A DNA stretch of 64,000 nt, taken from contig NC_056766.1 of NCBI RefSeq assembly GCF_018687715.1, forward strand, positions 23,793,501 to 23,857,500, in the 5' to 3' direction. The translations under genes were made by a program, and so were the position numbers. Below the pieces are notes generated by a model. The model saw only the letters and a list, made by a program, of their open reading frames with translations, was not told the origin of the DNA and made no database searches. How positions within the stretch are numbered: the first letter of the stretch is position 1; every line of letters starts with the position of its first letter. This DNA is from Carya illinoinensis. Its lineage: Eukaryota > Streptophyta > Magnoliopsida > Fagales > Juglandaceae. Shown one piece after another: positions 10,301 to 24,629 of this stretch.

Positions 10301-13300
10301 ATTTGAGTAGCTTGCGGGCATGGGGTTCAACGGGTTTTGTTCATGATCTTTCTCATAAGTATGGAAAATTAGGCCCTAGAGGGAAGAAGTGTATCTTTAT
10401 AAGGTACTCGGAACACTCTAAAGGGTATGTGTTAATAGGTGAACAAACTGATGGAAGTGTAACTGAGATTGAATCACGAGATGTGGACTTCATTGAAAAT
10501 GAATTTCCAAGTAGAGGTGAGGTTGATAGGAGTTTGGAACTTCATGAGATTGTGGAAAAAGAGGAAAGTGCTCCAAGGAATTTAGTTGAGAATGAGGAAG
10601 AAATTCTTCGAGCTCCTACAAATGATAAAAGAAACTTAAATCCGAGTGGGAGCACACCGCTTGTCAATCAATCACAACAACCTCAGCCGCGTAGAAGCAC
10701 ACGTGAAAGTATTCCCCGTCGTCATTTTGAGATTGAAGGGGAAGCTTTTATGGTAGCTCCGCATGATGATGATGAGCCTAGGACAATCCATGAGGCTCTC
10801 TCATCTTCTACTAAAGATGAGTGGATGAAAGCTCTTAATGATGAAATTAGTCTATGAAGACAAACCAGGTCTGGGATCTGGTTGATCTACCGAGAGGGCG
10901 TAAGACTATTGGGAACAAATGGGTTCTAAAAGTCAAATGCAAGTCGGATGGATCAATAGATAAGTACAAAGCTCGCTTAGTGGCGAAAGGATATACCCAG
11001 CAAGAGGGTATAGACTATGAGGAAACTTTTTCACCAGTGGTGAGGTTTGCTTCAATTCGCCTGATTCTAGCTATAGTAGCAAACATGGATTTGGAACTCT
11101 ACCAAATGGATGTTAAGACAGCATTTCTCAATGGAGAACTAGATGAGGAGATCTATATGGATCAACCAACGGGTTTTGTGGTCAAAGATCAAGAGCGCAA
11201 AGTGTGCAAGCTCAAACGATCAATATATGGCCTAAAACAATCATCTAGGCAATGGTACCTCAGATTCCATCGAGCCGTTCTTTTGAATGGGTTTACGATG
11301 ATCACAGAGGACCATTGTGTCTATGTCAAAAGGTCCAAGAAGAGTTTCATTATGTTGTCATTATATGTTGACGACATACTACTAGCTGGAAATGATAAAG
11401 GGTTGATAGTCGCCACAAAAGAGTGGTTATCCTTCAATTTTGAGATGAAGGATATGGGTAAAGCAGAATACATTCTGGGAGTTAAGATCTACAGAGATCG
11501 CTCAAAGAGACTTTTGTGTTTGTCCCAACAGACTTACATAAAGAAAGTCCTCGAGCGTTTCCTAATGAATGAATGTAAACCCATTGACACCCCTGTTGCA
11601 AAAAGCGAGAACTTATCTAAAGAGTTATGTCCTAAGACTCAAATAGAAAAGGAAAAGATGGCCCATGTCCCTTATGCTAATGCTGTGGGTAGTCTGATGT
11701 ACGCAATGATGTGTACTCGACCTGACATATGCTATGCAGTTGGCTTAGTGAGTAGATTCCAATCTAACCCCGGACTGGCTCACTGGAAAGCAGTCAAAAG
11801 GATTATGCGATATCTCAAGGGAACTGCAGACTATGTGCTGTGCTATCAAGGTTTAGATTTGCAGCTAAAAGGTTATAGCGATGCCGACTGGGGCAGTGAC
11901 CTAGATGAGCGCAAATCAACCACTGGGTATGTCTTTCTGCTCAATAATGGCGCCATTACATGGAGCAGCAAGAAACAACCTTGTATAGCTTTATCCACTA
12001 TGGAGGCAGAATACATAGCTTGTTCTGCAGCAGTTCAAGAAGCTATTTGGTTACGAAGATTCCTCAAGCATTTAGACATTGGCACGGATTATTCGGATCC
12101 GGTGACAATATTCTGTGATAGCATGGCTGCTCTCGCATATGCTAAGGACTCTAAGTACCATTGAAGAACCAAACACATAGATATCAGATATCACTACATC
12201 AGAGACATGGTAGCGCAAAAGGAAGTGGTTCTGAAACATCTCTCTACGAGTCGCATGGTTGCTGATCCCTTAACGAAGCCCATAGCAAGAGATGTCTTTG
12301 AGGCTCATGTTAGGGATCTAGGACTGCGTAGATTGTAAATGTTTTTTATGACATTGAGATGTAACCTTTCCTTTGGGATATTAATACAATATGATTCAGT
12401 AATTGTCTTTATCGTATTGTCTTCACACACAAGATATGTCAACAGGCTTAGATCGGCTCACTCACACGAGCGATCGCCTCTAGCGCTTGAGAAGCGAGTA
12501 GAGATGAGACATTGTGTTCTAAGATACTTGTCCAAATGGATAAGTTAGTTGACACAAAGATATGTCGTTTTAGTGGGAGCTAAAATAAGGTCCAATGAGT
12601 GGACTATGCATGGGTTACCTCACAACCTATGTAGCCTGTGGTTAGCCAGATGTGAGATCCTCTTTGACGCCTTGGAGGCGGGCAAATGGAGGAACTCAGG
12701 TTAGACGCTTGAGAAGCGACTAGACTAAGATCTGTACGGTGTTGATATAGACATATGCTCTTTGAGAAAGAGAAATCCACCGTAGCATGTGCTTCATACT
12801 ACATGTGCTTATGCAACCAAATGAGTAAGTGAGTAAATGGTTCCCCTCTTTCTCATTGTGTGAGTCTCATTTTTTTTGTGTCCTTTACTTTTGACTATGT
12901 CACAAGATGGAGGTTATGATGTCTGCTACTTTGGCATGTTGTCTATGGCCATGATCAATACGATCTAAAGAGGCATTGCTGGGAAAGCGGTTTAACCAAA
13001 GTTGAATGATATGAGTGCAAAGGGAAGATTCTTTGATATCGCATCTTCAATAGTGTTTGCTGACGTCAACTATGACGCTACATATTGGTAGGGACTAAGG
13101 TTGTGAACATATTGAAATGATTTAGAGATAGTCGACCATTGTTCTGAGTTTTTTCTAAAACTCAAGAGGGTTTCGAAAATACTTGAACTGATGCGATCAA
13201 ATGAGTCTAGGACATAACCAAACATTTTGGGGATGTTGCTATGCTAGTCTTCTCTGGGAGAGATTTAGTGTATGTACTCCCACATTTCTATAGATATGCT

Positions 13301-14995
13301 TGGTGGTCGCACGGCCTATTTACTTGTATGAATAAGATTGAGAACATTAGAGAGATGCTGACCTGGGGTCATGCCCACTATGTGCGAGTGGGAGATGTTA
13401 ATTGATGGGGCCGCCCACGTGGGCAGACCCACTTTTTTCCTGTTTCACCTAACGCATGGCTTTAAGCCATGCGTTAAATGACTTGCATGCGTTGCATGCA
13501 GAGGCTGGCCTTTGAGGCCAGCCATGTAGGGCTATAAAAAGCCCCCCCCCCCTGTGGTGATAAGTGCATACGGTGAACACAGAAAACTTCACAAAAACTC
13601 TCTCTCTCTTTTTTATTCTCTCTTAAGTAGTATTTAGGCTGTGGAGTGTTAAAGCGTTACTCTGGTTTTATACTACGTAGTACGCTTTACCACCAAGTCA
13701 AAACTCTTGTCAATCTGGAGAAACTTGTTGAGCAACTTTACAAGCTGGGCTTGAGGTACTTTCCGCTGTGCTTTCTAACACAAATTAATGTTCAGGATTT
13801 AACAGCGTTCAATACAAACAAAATGGATTCATAGACCCTTGGCCTTAAGCACAGCAAAACCTTTTCTTGAAAGAGGGTACATTAATACAGGGTTACCCAC
13901 TTGAAAATTTTAATTGAAACCCTCTATAATAGGGTTTACTCAATGCTTAGGATTTGCTAGAACTTGATTAATTTTCTACTGTTCTACCCAACTTCATTTC
14001 CCGAAGCGCACTAAAATCCTCTTATTCTTCCCATTTCTTTTTATGCCCTCCGCACGTATATTAGGAAAAGAATCATATTCCACTTGTTGCTCATCATCAC
14101 TTGAAGAATCACCTTTCTGACAAAAATGAAGTACTTCAAACCTAATATTCACAGCCCTAAGATTAACAGCCATACAAAGTCCCTTGACTCCCTTGCATAA
14201 AGACAATGTACAGAGCACATAAAAACAGAGGTGTATAACCAAACACTTATATCCCTATAGACATTAAAAAAATAATATGTAGATCCAAATTAGCTATTTC
14301 TGTATTAAAATGGCAACACGCATGTACCACGTCGTCCTCTGGCTGGAATCAACAATTTTAATGAACTTTTAAGGCTGTAAGGCACGAAAAAGAAGTAACT
14401 TCCAGACCCATATATGGATGTATCGGCCTGCAGGCAATAATTTGCAAGTTGTTTCTGTTCTTGGCATTGAGTTCCCATACACGCTCAATAAGAAATCTAC
14501 ATCGGCCGACATCTTCTCATTATATATTGATTTTCTCGAATTATGGGGACCTAGGTGCCAACGCTTAAAGCAAAGAGTGAACAAAAGCTCCTACTAATCT
14601 GCGAATATCTCAAGCTAGTGCACTACAATGAACGCAGCTACATTGTTCGGAAGGGAGATCCACTTGATGCGATCCTCTTCGTCACCCAAGGCATTTGTTG
14701 GACCTCAAAGAACAGTGACGGCAGGGGAAGAACTGAGTGTATTGAGAAAGGTCATTCCTATGGAGAAGAACTTCTAGACTGGGGGTTCAACGACTCCCCC
14801 CCATCCGATCTCCCAATCTCTAAGGAAACCGTCAAAGCACATACAAAAGTTGAAGCCTTTGCCCTCATGGCCAACGACTTGACGACAGCTATTTCGAGGC
14901 ATACCGAAGCAGCTTCCACTGCAAAAGCAGCTTTACGAGCAGTTCGTCAGCGCCTTAGTGAAAAGAAGAACGAAAATTCTTCGAAGATGGCGTAG
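4342..14995 (+). CDS. Cyclic nucleotide-gated ion channel-like gene, 3' exons only
   Basis: Two exons are recognisable, 4342-4590 and 14555-14995. Exon A follows a TTGGCAG acceptor and encodes the C-linker (TYMQLKTERSEE... LRKKIKRQICLPLLKN), ending at a gtgagt donor. Exon B follows CCTAG and starts V-P-T-L-K, so the join is phase 0 at the point where plant CNGC genes usually have a junction (LLKK/VPMF). Exon B encodes a cyclic-nucleotide-binding domain with SYIVRKGDPLDAILFVTQG and YGEELLDW, the phosphate-binding-cassette region, and LPISKETVKAHTKVEAFALMANDL. The family's calmodulin/IQ segment is missing: the protein passes straight to TAKAALRAVRQRL and stops at 14995. No transmembrane or pore exon is visible between 3027 and 4342, so 5' exons are off the window or lost. 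The 9,964-bp intron holds a complete Copia. It may be a live divergent CNGC or a decaying paralogue; I cannot tell which. Confidence 0.75.
4591..6056. other. CNGC intron, left part, non-coding
   Basis: This is AT-rich intron sequence with poly-T (about 4620) and poly-A (about 5014-5032) tracts. Two roughly 75-bp blocks, about 4705-4785 and 5975-6050, resemble each other (both end near GTTTGCATCATT), which suggests an older repeat interrupted by later insertions. No supported coding region. Confidence 0.45.
6057..6437 (+). repeat. 5' LTR of the CNGC-intron Copia
   Basis: The 381-bp LTR begins TGTTAATT and ends TCTAACA. A CTATAAAAA box at 6194-6202 is the likely core promoter. It is preceded by a run of inverted repeats (6074-6085, 6111-6137, 6146-6160, 6164-6184). 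A 12-bp palindrome, TACTACGTAGTA, lies downstream in the transcribed part. Confidence 0.95.
6555..7215. repeat. GC-rich hairpin-forming minisatellite in Copia leader
   Basis: About 660 bases are built from imperfect copies of short modules such as GGTGCTGCGCGCACC and GGTGCTGCCAGCACC, where GGTGC and GCACC arms are self-complementary around a 4-5 base centre. The block is far GC-richer than its surroundings. Stops are rare in most of the six frames, which creates spurious 90-110 codon frames on both strands. It sits between the primer-binding site and gag, where a packaging leader is expected. I give it no coding role. Confidence 0.85.
7520..8040 (+). repeat. Short direct duplications in Copia leader
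   Basis: A block of about 60 bp (TGTTATATTACATGTGATC...) occurs near 7525 and again near 7612. A block of about 40 bp (GTGACCCC A-TAAGAACTG) occurs near 7842 and 7890. A GTAGA-TGGCCCAA-AGGTT block occurs near 7967 and 8010. These are tandem duplications within the element's untranslated leader, with no supported ORF. Confidence 0.7.
8332..12338 (+). pseudogene. Copia gag-pol polyprotein with two stops and one frameshift
   Basis: The frame starts at ATG 8332 (MASKSIVADLNKG). A TAG at 8527-8529 interrupts gag where Trp (TGG) is likely. The frame resumes through 8560-10857 with gag, the CCHC knuckle CFNCGKIGHFARDC (9109-9150), protease WTVDSGATEH (about 9235), and integrase with WHARLGH, LVHSDICGP, RTDRGREY and NGVAERRNR, so its catalytic residues are present. 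At about 10850 the frame shifts to 10854-12164, which carries RT (QMDVKTAFLNGELDEE, YVDDILLAG near 11364) and RNase H (YSDADWGSD). A TGA at 12162-12164 replaces a probable Gly in KYH-G-KTKHIDIRYH, and the reading continues to TAA at 12336. The copy is not autonomous, but its promoter and ends look usable in trans. Confidence 0.92.
12339..13395. other. Copia 3' non-coding region and polypurine tract
   Basis: About 1 kb lies between the end of pol and the right LTR. It has a short duplicated motif (CGCTTGAGAAGCGA near 12485 and 12710) and no convincing open frame; a 69-codon frame at 12339-12548 matches nothing I recognise. The last bases before the LTR (GAGTGGGAGA) serve as polypurine tract. 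Confidence 0.65.
13396..13780 (+). repeat. 3' LTR of the CNGC-intron Copia
   Basis: The 385-bp LTR is nearly identical to 6057-6437. It keeps CACGTG in the first palindrome, where the left LTR has CATGTG, a change consistent with CpG deamination in the left copy. It is followed by the CAAAT target duplication at 13781-13785. Confidence 0.95.
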
Positions 14996-15880
14996 TAGAT
15001 CAAAAGAGGGTTTTCATGCTCTTGATACTTCATGACTCACTAGTTCAAAACCCAGCAACGCCTGGCGTCCTGTTGAAAAGCTAAAGTTTGTTTTGGATGT
15101 TTTTGTAATTGTCTTCTTCTCCGAGCAGAATGTCTTTGTATTAATGTGTACCTTACTCTTCCCTGGTGTTCAAGTGAGAGTCCGTAGGTGTTTGGATTCT
15201 ATATGATAAGGGTAGAATTAGGAGAAGAATAATTTTGGAAGAAATAATTTTAACTGTTAATGCAACAGAAGTCCAGGGTTCGTATATATTTTTTCTTATA
15301 TTAGACCATTTCTTTTGATTATTTTTGGCTCATTCTATTTTCCTACTATTATGTGATTATTTTTGTAAATGACGTGTTTAATACCACCAACCACACAGAT
15401 GACCTGCAACAAATAAAGGGGCGGCACTAGTTGGCATGAGAACACTCTGATGCCAAAGTCAGAATAATATGATGGGAAGTGTATGCAGAAGATGTGATAA
15501 GTCAAGTTAAGTATTTGTTATCTCCTGTAGGCTATTTATAGAGTCATTGGAGGAAAAGATAACCATCTTCCATGAATGAAGACAACCATTCTCCCTGAGC
15601 GAAGATGGCCATTTCCCATGAGTAAATCCTCAACAATTTTCGTTATTAGTTGTAGTGATCCATTCATTACCTGGCAACGGTGTTTATCTAGATAATGCCC
15701 TATGCCTAGGCTACCATAGGCTATTAGGCTTAAGGGCATTATAAGCTCATATACGAATTGGGCCCATAGACACCAAAGATCTGGTCCAATTTTCTTATTG
15801 AAATCTTTTGGTACTTGTCGCGATCATTTTCCAAGTAAAAGTTCTTTGCAATAGAATAATGCTAGGGACCCCACTTGTTC
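14996..15880. other. CNGC 3' flank and intergenic repeat-like sequence
   Basis: The first few hundred bases are likely 3' UTR and flank of the CNGC gene. Around 15420-15780 the sequence (CTCTGATGCCAAAGTCAGAATAT and nearby) resembles LTR-type sequence of large plant gypsy elements, but I could not find termini. No gene seen. Confidence 0.4.
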
Positions 15881-15915
15881 TTCCCGTTTTGAAGTCCCAC
15901 TTGACGGGGACACGC

Positions 15916-16081
15916 CACTTAGTTGTTTAAGTCATGGTTGCAGTGTATGAATGGCCGACTGCCAAATGCAATCATCGCAGACCAAGACAAGGCCATGGAA
16001 ATTGCAATTTCAAAGGTGTTTCCAACTTCCAGCCATCGCTTCTGCTTGTGGCATATAATGAAAAAGCTTCCTGAGGATTGA
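15916..16081 (+). pseudogene. FAR1/MULE-type transposase fragment
   Basis: In one frame the strand reads LFKSWLQCMNGRLPNAIIAD, then QDKAMEIAISKVFP and HRFCLWHIMKKLPED. This is the conserved block of FAR1-related, MULE-type transposases, including the TDQD-like aspartate motif and the C/W-H pair. An in-frame TAG sits where the family has the Trp of WLF. The match ends abruptly at about 16074, where 18S rDNA begins, and the TGA that closes the frame is contributed by rDNA. Too short to be functional. Confidence 0.75.
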
Positions 16082-16583
16082 TAGATAGAGATCTCTTTCT
16101 TATTCTCTGGGTGGTGGTGCATGGCCGTTCTTAGTTGGTGCAGTGATTTGTCTGGTTAATTTCGTTAACAAACAAGACCTTAGCCTGCTAACTAGCTATG
16201 CGGAGGTGACCTTCCACAGCCAGCTTCTTAGAGGGACTATGGCCCCTTAGGCCAAAGAAGTTTGAGGCAATAACAGGTCTATGATGCCCTTAGATGTTTT
16301 GGGCAGCACACGCGCCACATTGATGTATTCAACGAATTTATAGCCTTGGTCGATAGGCCCGAGTAATATTTGAAATTTCATTGTGATGGGGATAGATCAT
16401 TGCAATTGTTAGTCTTCAACGAGAAATTCCTAGTAAGCGCGAGTCATCAGCTCACATTGACTACATCCCTGCCCTTTGTACACACCGCCCATCACTCTTA
16501 TCGATTGAATGGTCTGGTGAAGTATTCGGATCACGGCAATGTAGGCAGTTCGCTACCGGCAACAGGAAACTGCCTACATCGCA

Positions 16584-16614
<31 letters not shown>

Positions 16615-16665
16615 TAGAGAAGTCGTAACAAGGTTTTCGTGGGTGAACCTGTGGAAGGATCATTG
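16074..16665 (+). pseudogene. Decayed 18S rRNA 3' end
   Basis: About 590 bases match the last third of plant 18S rRNA. Landmarks are GGGTGGTGGTGCATGGCCG, GCTAACTAGCTATG, TTTGAGGCAATAACAGGTCT, TTGTACACACCGCCC and the terminal GGAAGGATCATTG at 16665. Many differences are C-to-T or G-to-A at former CpG sites (for example CCGCCCGTCGC now CCGCCCATCAC), as expected in a methylated, untranscribed copy. The 5' two-thirds are absent, so this is an rDNA pseudogene. Confidence 0.93.
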
Positions 16666-16928
16666 TCGATACCTATCCAGCAGAACAACCCGTGAACTTG
16701 TAATAACTTTCTAGGTGAGGGTGTCATGCCCCCTCCCAAAAATGGTTGGGAAGGCACGTTGAAAGCTGCCCACCACTCCTCGCGTGTGGTGGGTCAGTCT
16801 TCTCATTCCCTTCCCAGTCAAACAATGAACCCCAGCGCTGTCTACGCCAAGGAACTTAAACAAGAAGTAACCACGGTCGCCCCGGAAACAATGTGCGTGC
16901 CGTTGGTGACATCTTACCATGATACATA
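16666..16928 (+). other. Decayed ITS1
   Basis: The 263 bases between the 18S end and the 5.8S start contain the plant ITS1 core in degraded form (CTACGCCAAGGAACTTAAAC near 16842). The size is normal for ITS1, so this segment came from a genuine rDNA unit. Confidence 0.88.
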
Positions 16929-17092
16929 AGACTCTCGGCAACAGATATCTCGGCTCTCACATCGATGAAGAACGTAGCGAAATACAATACTTGGTGTGAA
17001 TTGCATAATCTTGCAAATCATCAAGTCTTTGAACACAAGTTGTGCCCGAAGCCATTCGGCTGAGGGCACATCTGCCTGGGTGTCACGCATTG
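16929..17092 (+). pseudogene. Decayed 5.8S rRNA
   Basis: The 164-base segment has the usual 5.8S length and keeps GACTCTCGGCAAC, CGATGAAGAACGTAGCG and GTGTGAATTGCA. The conserved GAATCC and TTTGAACGCA motifs are broken (now TAATCT and TTTGAACACA). These motifs are near-invariant in working flowering-plant 5.8S genes and are used to spot pseudogenes, so this copy is not functional. Confidence 0.93.
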
Positions 17093-17301
17093 TTGCCCCC
17101 ACCCCAACACCTCATATGATGGATGTGTGTGGTGCGGGGCAGACATTGGCCTCCCGTGTGCGTTGCTCACGGTTAGCCTAAAAGCGAGTCCTAGGCGACA
17201 AGCACCACTACAATCGGTGGTTGACAAAACCACCGTGCCCCATCGTGTGCTGCTCGACGCTTTGAAGGCTCTCCTCGACCCTATTGTGTCATTCTTGCGA
17301 C
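17093..17301 (+). other. Decayed ITS2, broken at the 25S boundary
   Basis: Plant ITS2 landmarks are visible (CCCCCACCCCAACACC, ATTGGCCTCCCGTG, CAATCGGTGGTTGAC, CGACCCTATTGTGTC). The match ends at about TTGCGACT, just where 25S rRNA should begin, and gypsy sequence follows. Confidence 0.88.
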
Positions 17302-17302
17302 T

Positions 17303-18365
17303 CTAAAGAGGTGAAGTCTTGTGAGGCGATGACATCTGAGAAATTGTGCAAGGGTGGAGCTCATTGCTTCGCCATTATCCTAGCCAAGGATGATTCATTG
17401 TTTGAGTTTGAGAAGAGAGAGAAGGGGAGCACCCAAGATGACTTGTCTTTGCTGCTCATGGAAGTCCAAGAGGTTTTGAGGGACCATCGTGGGGGTGCTA
17501 GAGGTGCCTACTACCTTACCACCCTCTAGACCCTTTGACCACCCGGATTATGCTGGTTAATGAGAACAAGCCGGTGAATGTGCCTCCATACTGGTATGCA
17601 CACTTCCGAAAGGAAGAGATAGAAAGGCAAGTGGAGGATATGTTGAAACGGGGATTGATACGGCCTAGCACTAGTCCATTTTCCTCCCCAGTCTTATTGG
17701 TGAGGAAAAAAGATGGCACTTGGAGATTTTGCACGGACTATAGGACTCTAAATGAGGCCACAGTGAAAGATAGGTTCCCAATCCCCACGGTTGATGAAAT
17801 GCTTGAAGAGCTTCATGGGGCCATAGTGTTTTCCAAACTTGATTTGAGGGCGGGATACCATCAAATAAGAATGAAGGAAGAGGACATACACAAGACGGCA
17901 TTTAGAACTCACTCCGGGCACTATGAGTATATCTTGCGATGCCATTCAGTTTGAGTAATGCCCCTTCCACCTTCCAAGCTGCAATGAACACCATTTTCAA
18001 GCCGTTCTTGAATAAGTTTGTACTTGTATTTTTTTATGACATATTGGTCTACTCCATGTCCGTGGAGAAGCATAAGGAGTACTTGAGAATTATGATGAGG
18101 GTGCTAGAAGAGCACAATTTTTTCATAAAGGCTTCTAAGTGTGCCTTCATGGAAAAAGAGCTTGAATATTTGGGCATTTCAATTCGGGTGAAAGAGTGAA
18201 AGTAGACCAAAGAAAGATAGAAGCAATGGTTGATTGGCCCTTGCCTAAAGATGTGTCGGCTTTGAGGGGATTATTGGGATTGACGGGATATTATAGAAAA
18301 TTTGTGAGAAACGATGGGCTTATAGCCAAGCCCCTTACCTCTCTACTCAAGAAAGGGCTAGGCCC
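17303..18365 (+). pseudogene. Ty3/gypsy reverse transcriptase fragment
   Basis: The segment reads through the pre-RT linker into [61 protein letters not shown] frameshift near 17942 moves to [17 protein letters not shown], and an in-frame TGA occurs at 18197-18199 before [18 protein letters not shown] and [15 protein letters not shown]. The catalytic box reads VFFYDILVYS where the family has VFFDDILVYS, so the first catalytic Asp is Tyr (TAT near 18036). No LTR, integrase or gag remains. The style is chromovirus-like, clade unresolved. Confidence 0.9.
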
Positions 18366-19330
18366 AATCTAGAGCTAGGCCCAGCACGGTAGAGGTTGTA
18401 AACATATCCCTTTCAGGTAGATTTGGGTCGATGGAAAATTGTTTCAACGTAGTTTGTTTTGGGTTCAAGGTTTTCAGGATGAATAAGGAACTGCGCAAAT
18501 AAAATTAGAAGAAGAGCTCTGTTCGAAAATGGAAGAAGAGACCTTTAAATACCGCTGAACCCAGCTCAAGTTTTACGATTCCGTAGAAAATTTGTTCAGC
18601 AATACAGAGAACTGAGAACATGAACCATGCAATTTTATTTTTTAAATTTTCCCTTTGCCACTTCAGCCCCTAAAATATTTCCCATCCGATAGAAACTAGC
18701 GGCTAGCCCATAGCATTTTCTCAATAACATTAATGTAATTTTAATTATAAAAATGATATGTGAATAATGATTTTATTATTTATCATCTATGTAAAGTCCC
18801 AATAGAAGACTTAAACAACATGATTTCTATTTTAAAATGACTAGTAAATGATATAATTATAACCTTATAAAGAGCAAGAATTTCTCAATATGAAATCTCA
18901 TTCATTACATATCCTTATTTTTACCACCGATGTCTATAGGTACTTGGATGATATGCGTCGTAAAGACTTTCAAATTAAACTATTCCTTTCAAAATAATAT
19001 TGAACGATAATTTTATTGAAATAAAAGGGTTATATTAATAGAGCAAGTAGGCCACTACAGTTCCAATAAATTTGAAATTCCTATTCATATTCCAATACTA
19101 ACTCAAAATCCTAACATATAACCAACATTTCAATTTTAATAAAACCCAATATTTAACTATACCTAACCAACTGACTCCTAGATGAAATAAAACTTAAATC
19201 AATAACCTGGGTTAGGATTGTAACAGAATGCCTAATATTCATTCATATCAGATCAAACATTTTATCCTAACTTTTCTCTTTGAATTCTGTAAAATAGCCA
19301 AATCAAGCTGATATCTACTGCAATATTTTT
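18366..19330. other. Intergenic, AT-rich, no gene seen
   Basis: This contains ACL5 3' flank and AT-rich DNA. I see no coding similarity or clear repeat ends. Confidence 0.5.
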
Positions 19331-23499
<4,169 letters not shown>

Positions 23500-23599
23500 C
23501 TTTTAAGAAATCAAAGCAGGAACAGGAAAAGAGACTAAGAAGAAGAAAGAAGGAAGGAAGGAAGAGTGAGTGACTGAGTGGTAGTGAAAGGGTTTACGG

Positions 23600-23640
23600 T
23601 GCTTTTATAGCAACCTTCAAATCTAAAACGGCACGTGATC
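23600..23640 (-). promoter_or_regulatory. ACL5 core promoter: TATA box and G-box
   Basis: On the minus strand CTATAAAAGC (23601-23610) lies about 100 bases upstream of the ACL5 ATG, a normal TATA position. A CACGTG G-box (23632-23637) lies about 22 bases further upstream, where bHLH factors could bind. The leader between them and the ATG contains no upstream ATG that I can see. Confidence 0.65.
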
Positions 23641-23679
23641 AAGCCAGGGGGAATGATATTTCCACTGCAGACAGACCAC

Positions 23680-23860
23680 TCTCGTCTATTAAAGTGAATT
23701 GATTTAGAATAAGATAAAGAATTAAATAAAATATTATTAGGATGTATTTTTTAATATTATTTTTTAAAATTTAAAAAAAATTAATAATTAAACAAAATAA
23801 AATAAAATTAGTCAAAATATAACTCGTTATCCAAACAAAGCTAAGTCTTTTCAAGTAATT
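23680..23860. mobile_element. Degraded MITE (family C, GATGAGATGAGA type)
   Basis: The interior AATTAAATAAAATATTATTAGG ... TTTTTTAATATTATTTTTTAAAATTT resembles the interior of the copies at 43563-43745 and 63402-63557, and it ends near ATCCAAACAAAGC. The GATGAGATGAG termini are eroded. Confidence 0.5.
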
Positions 23861-24625
23861 ATGACAAAATGAGCTTTTGACTTACCTACCCAGTTGTTTT
23901 TAATGTTTAAGTACTTTTGAAGGTTTCGTATAATAATATAAATATTTTTAATATTTAACCTATACATTAGATTATAAAAAAAAAAAATTATTATAAATTA
24001 AATTTAACATATTATATTATAAATTTATTTTTATAAAATATTTTTATGGTTATATCACCTTTCTAATAATAAATATTATCCATTAGTGGATTTATTTAAA
24101 CCTTAATAATGGTAGGATTACATTTGATTGAATTATAAAAGTTATTTGGAGGCAAAAATTGTAAATCTATCGATCCTACCTAAAAACAAAATTTTCGGTA
24201 GCATCTTTTCCACTTAAGAATTAAATCAACAACCCCATTTGACAAACGGCCTTAATTTAATCAAGTGCTTTTCAGCTTCTCTATATTTATATTTGAGCAT
24301 ATCGTTAGTGTAAATTATTTTATTTTATTTTTTTAACATATTTTTAACATCTTTAATAATTAAGAAAAAAATTTAAAAAAAAAATAAAACTTCATTAATA
24401 GGCACTTTCTTAACCGTTAAAAAAATAAGTTTGAGAGGGGCTAAGTAGTATTTTCCATGTATATATATATGTATCTAGTTTATCAAAACACCAAAAAGCA
24501 CAACACATCTATATTATATTGTAGTTTAACCTGGCAAAATGCATGTTTGGTGAGGAATATAGAAAGTTCTTGGGTTACATTCTCAAAATAGGAGATAAAG
24601 GCCAACTAGGAAAAGGTGGAGGATA
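23861..24625. other. Intergenic, AT-rich, no gene seen
   Basis: Very AT-rich, with poly-A and TATATA tracts. No supported coding region. Confidence 0.5.
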
Positions 24626-24629
24626 TAAC

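Larger units (their letters stand above)
6057..13780 (+). mobile_element. Full-length Ty1/Copia LTR retrotransposon, coding region disabled
   Basis: This 7,724-bp element has LTRs at 6057-6437 and 13396-13780, both beginning TGTTAATTG and ending TTTCTAACA. They are flanked by the perfect 5-bp target duplication CAAAT (6052-6056 and 13781-13785). A primer-binding site TGGTATCAGAGC (6440-6451) follows the left LTR, and a purine-rich tract ending GTGGGAGA precedes the right one. The LTRs differ by about five substitutions plus short indels, roughly 1.3% divergence, indicating a fairly recent insertion. It lies in sense orientation inside the CNGC intron. The internal region is a long non-coding leader (6452-8331), gag-pol with three disruptions (8332-12338) and a 1-kb 3' non-coding stretch. 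Confidence 0.95.

Noticed and set aside
16370..17233. Several frames of 60-114 codons on both strands
   Set aside because: They overlay the 18S-ITS-5.8S pseudogene; the sequence is ribosomal, not coding.
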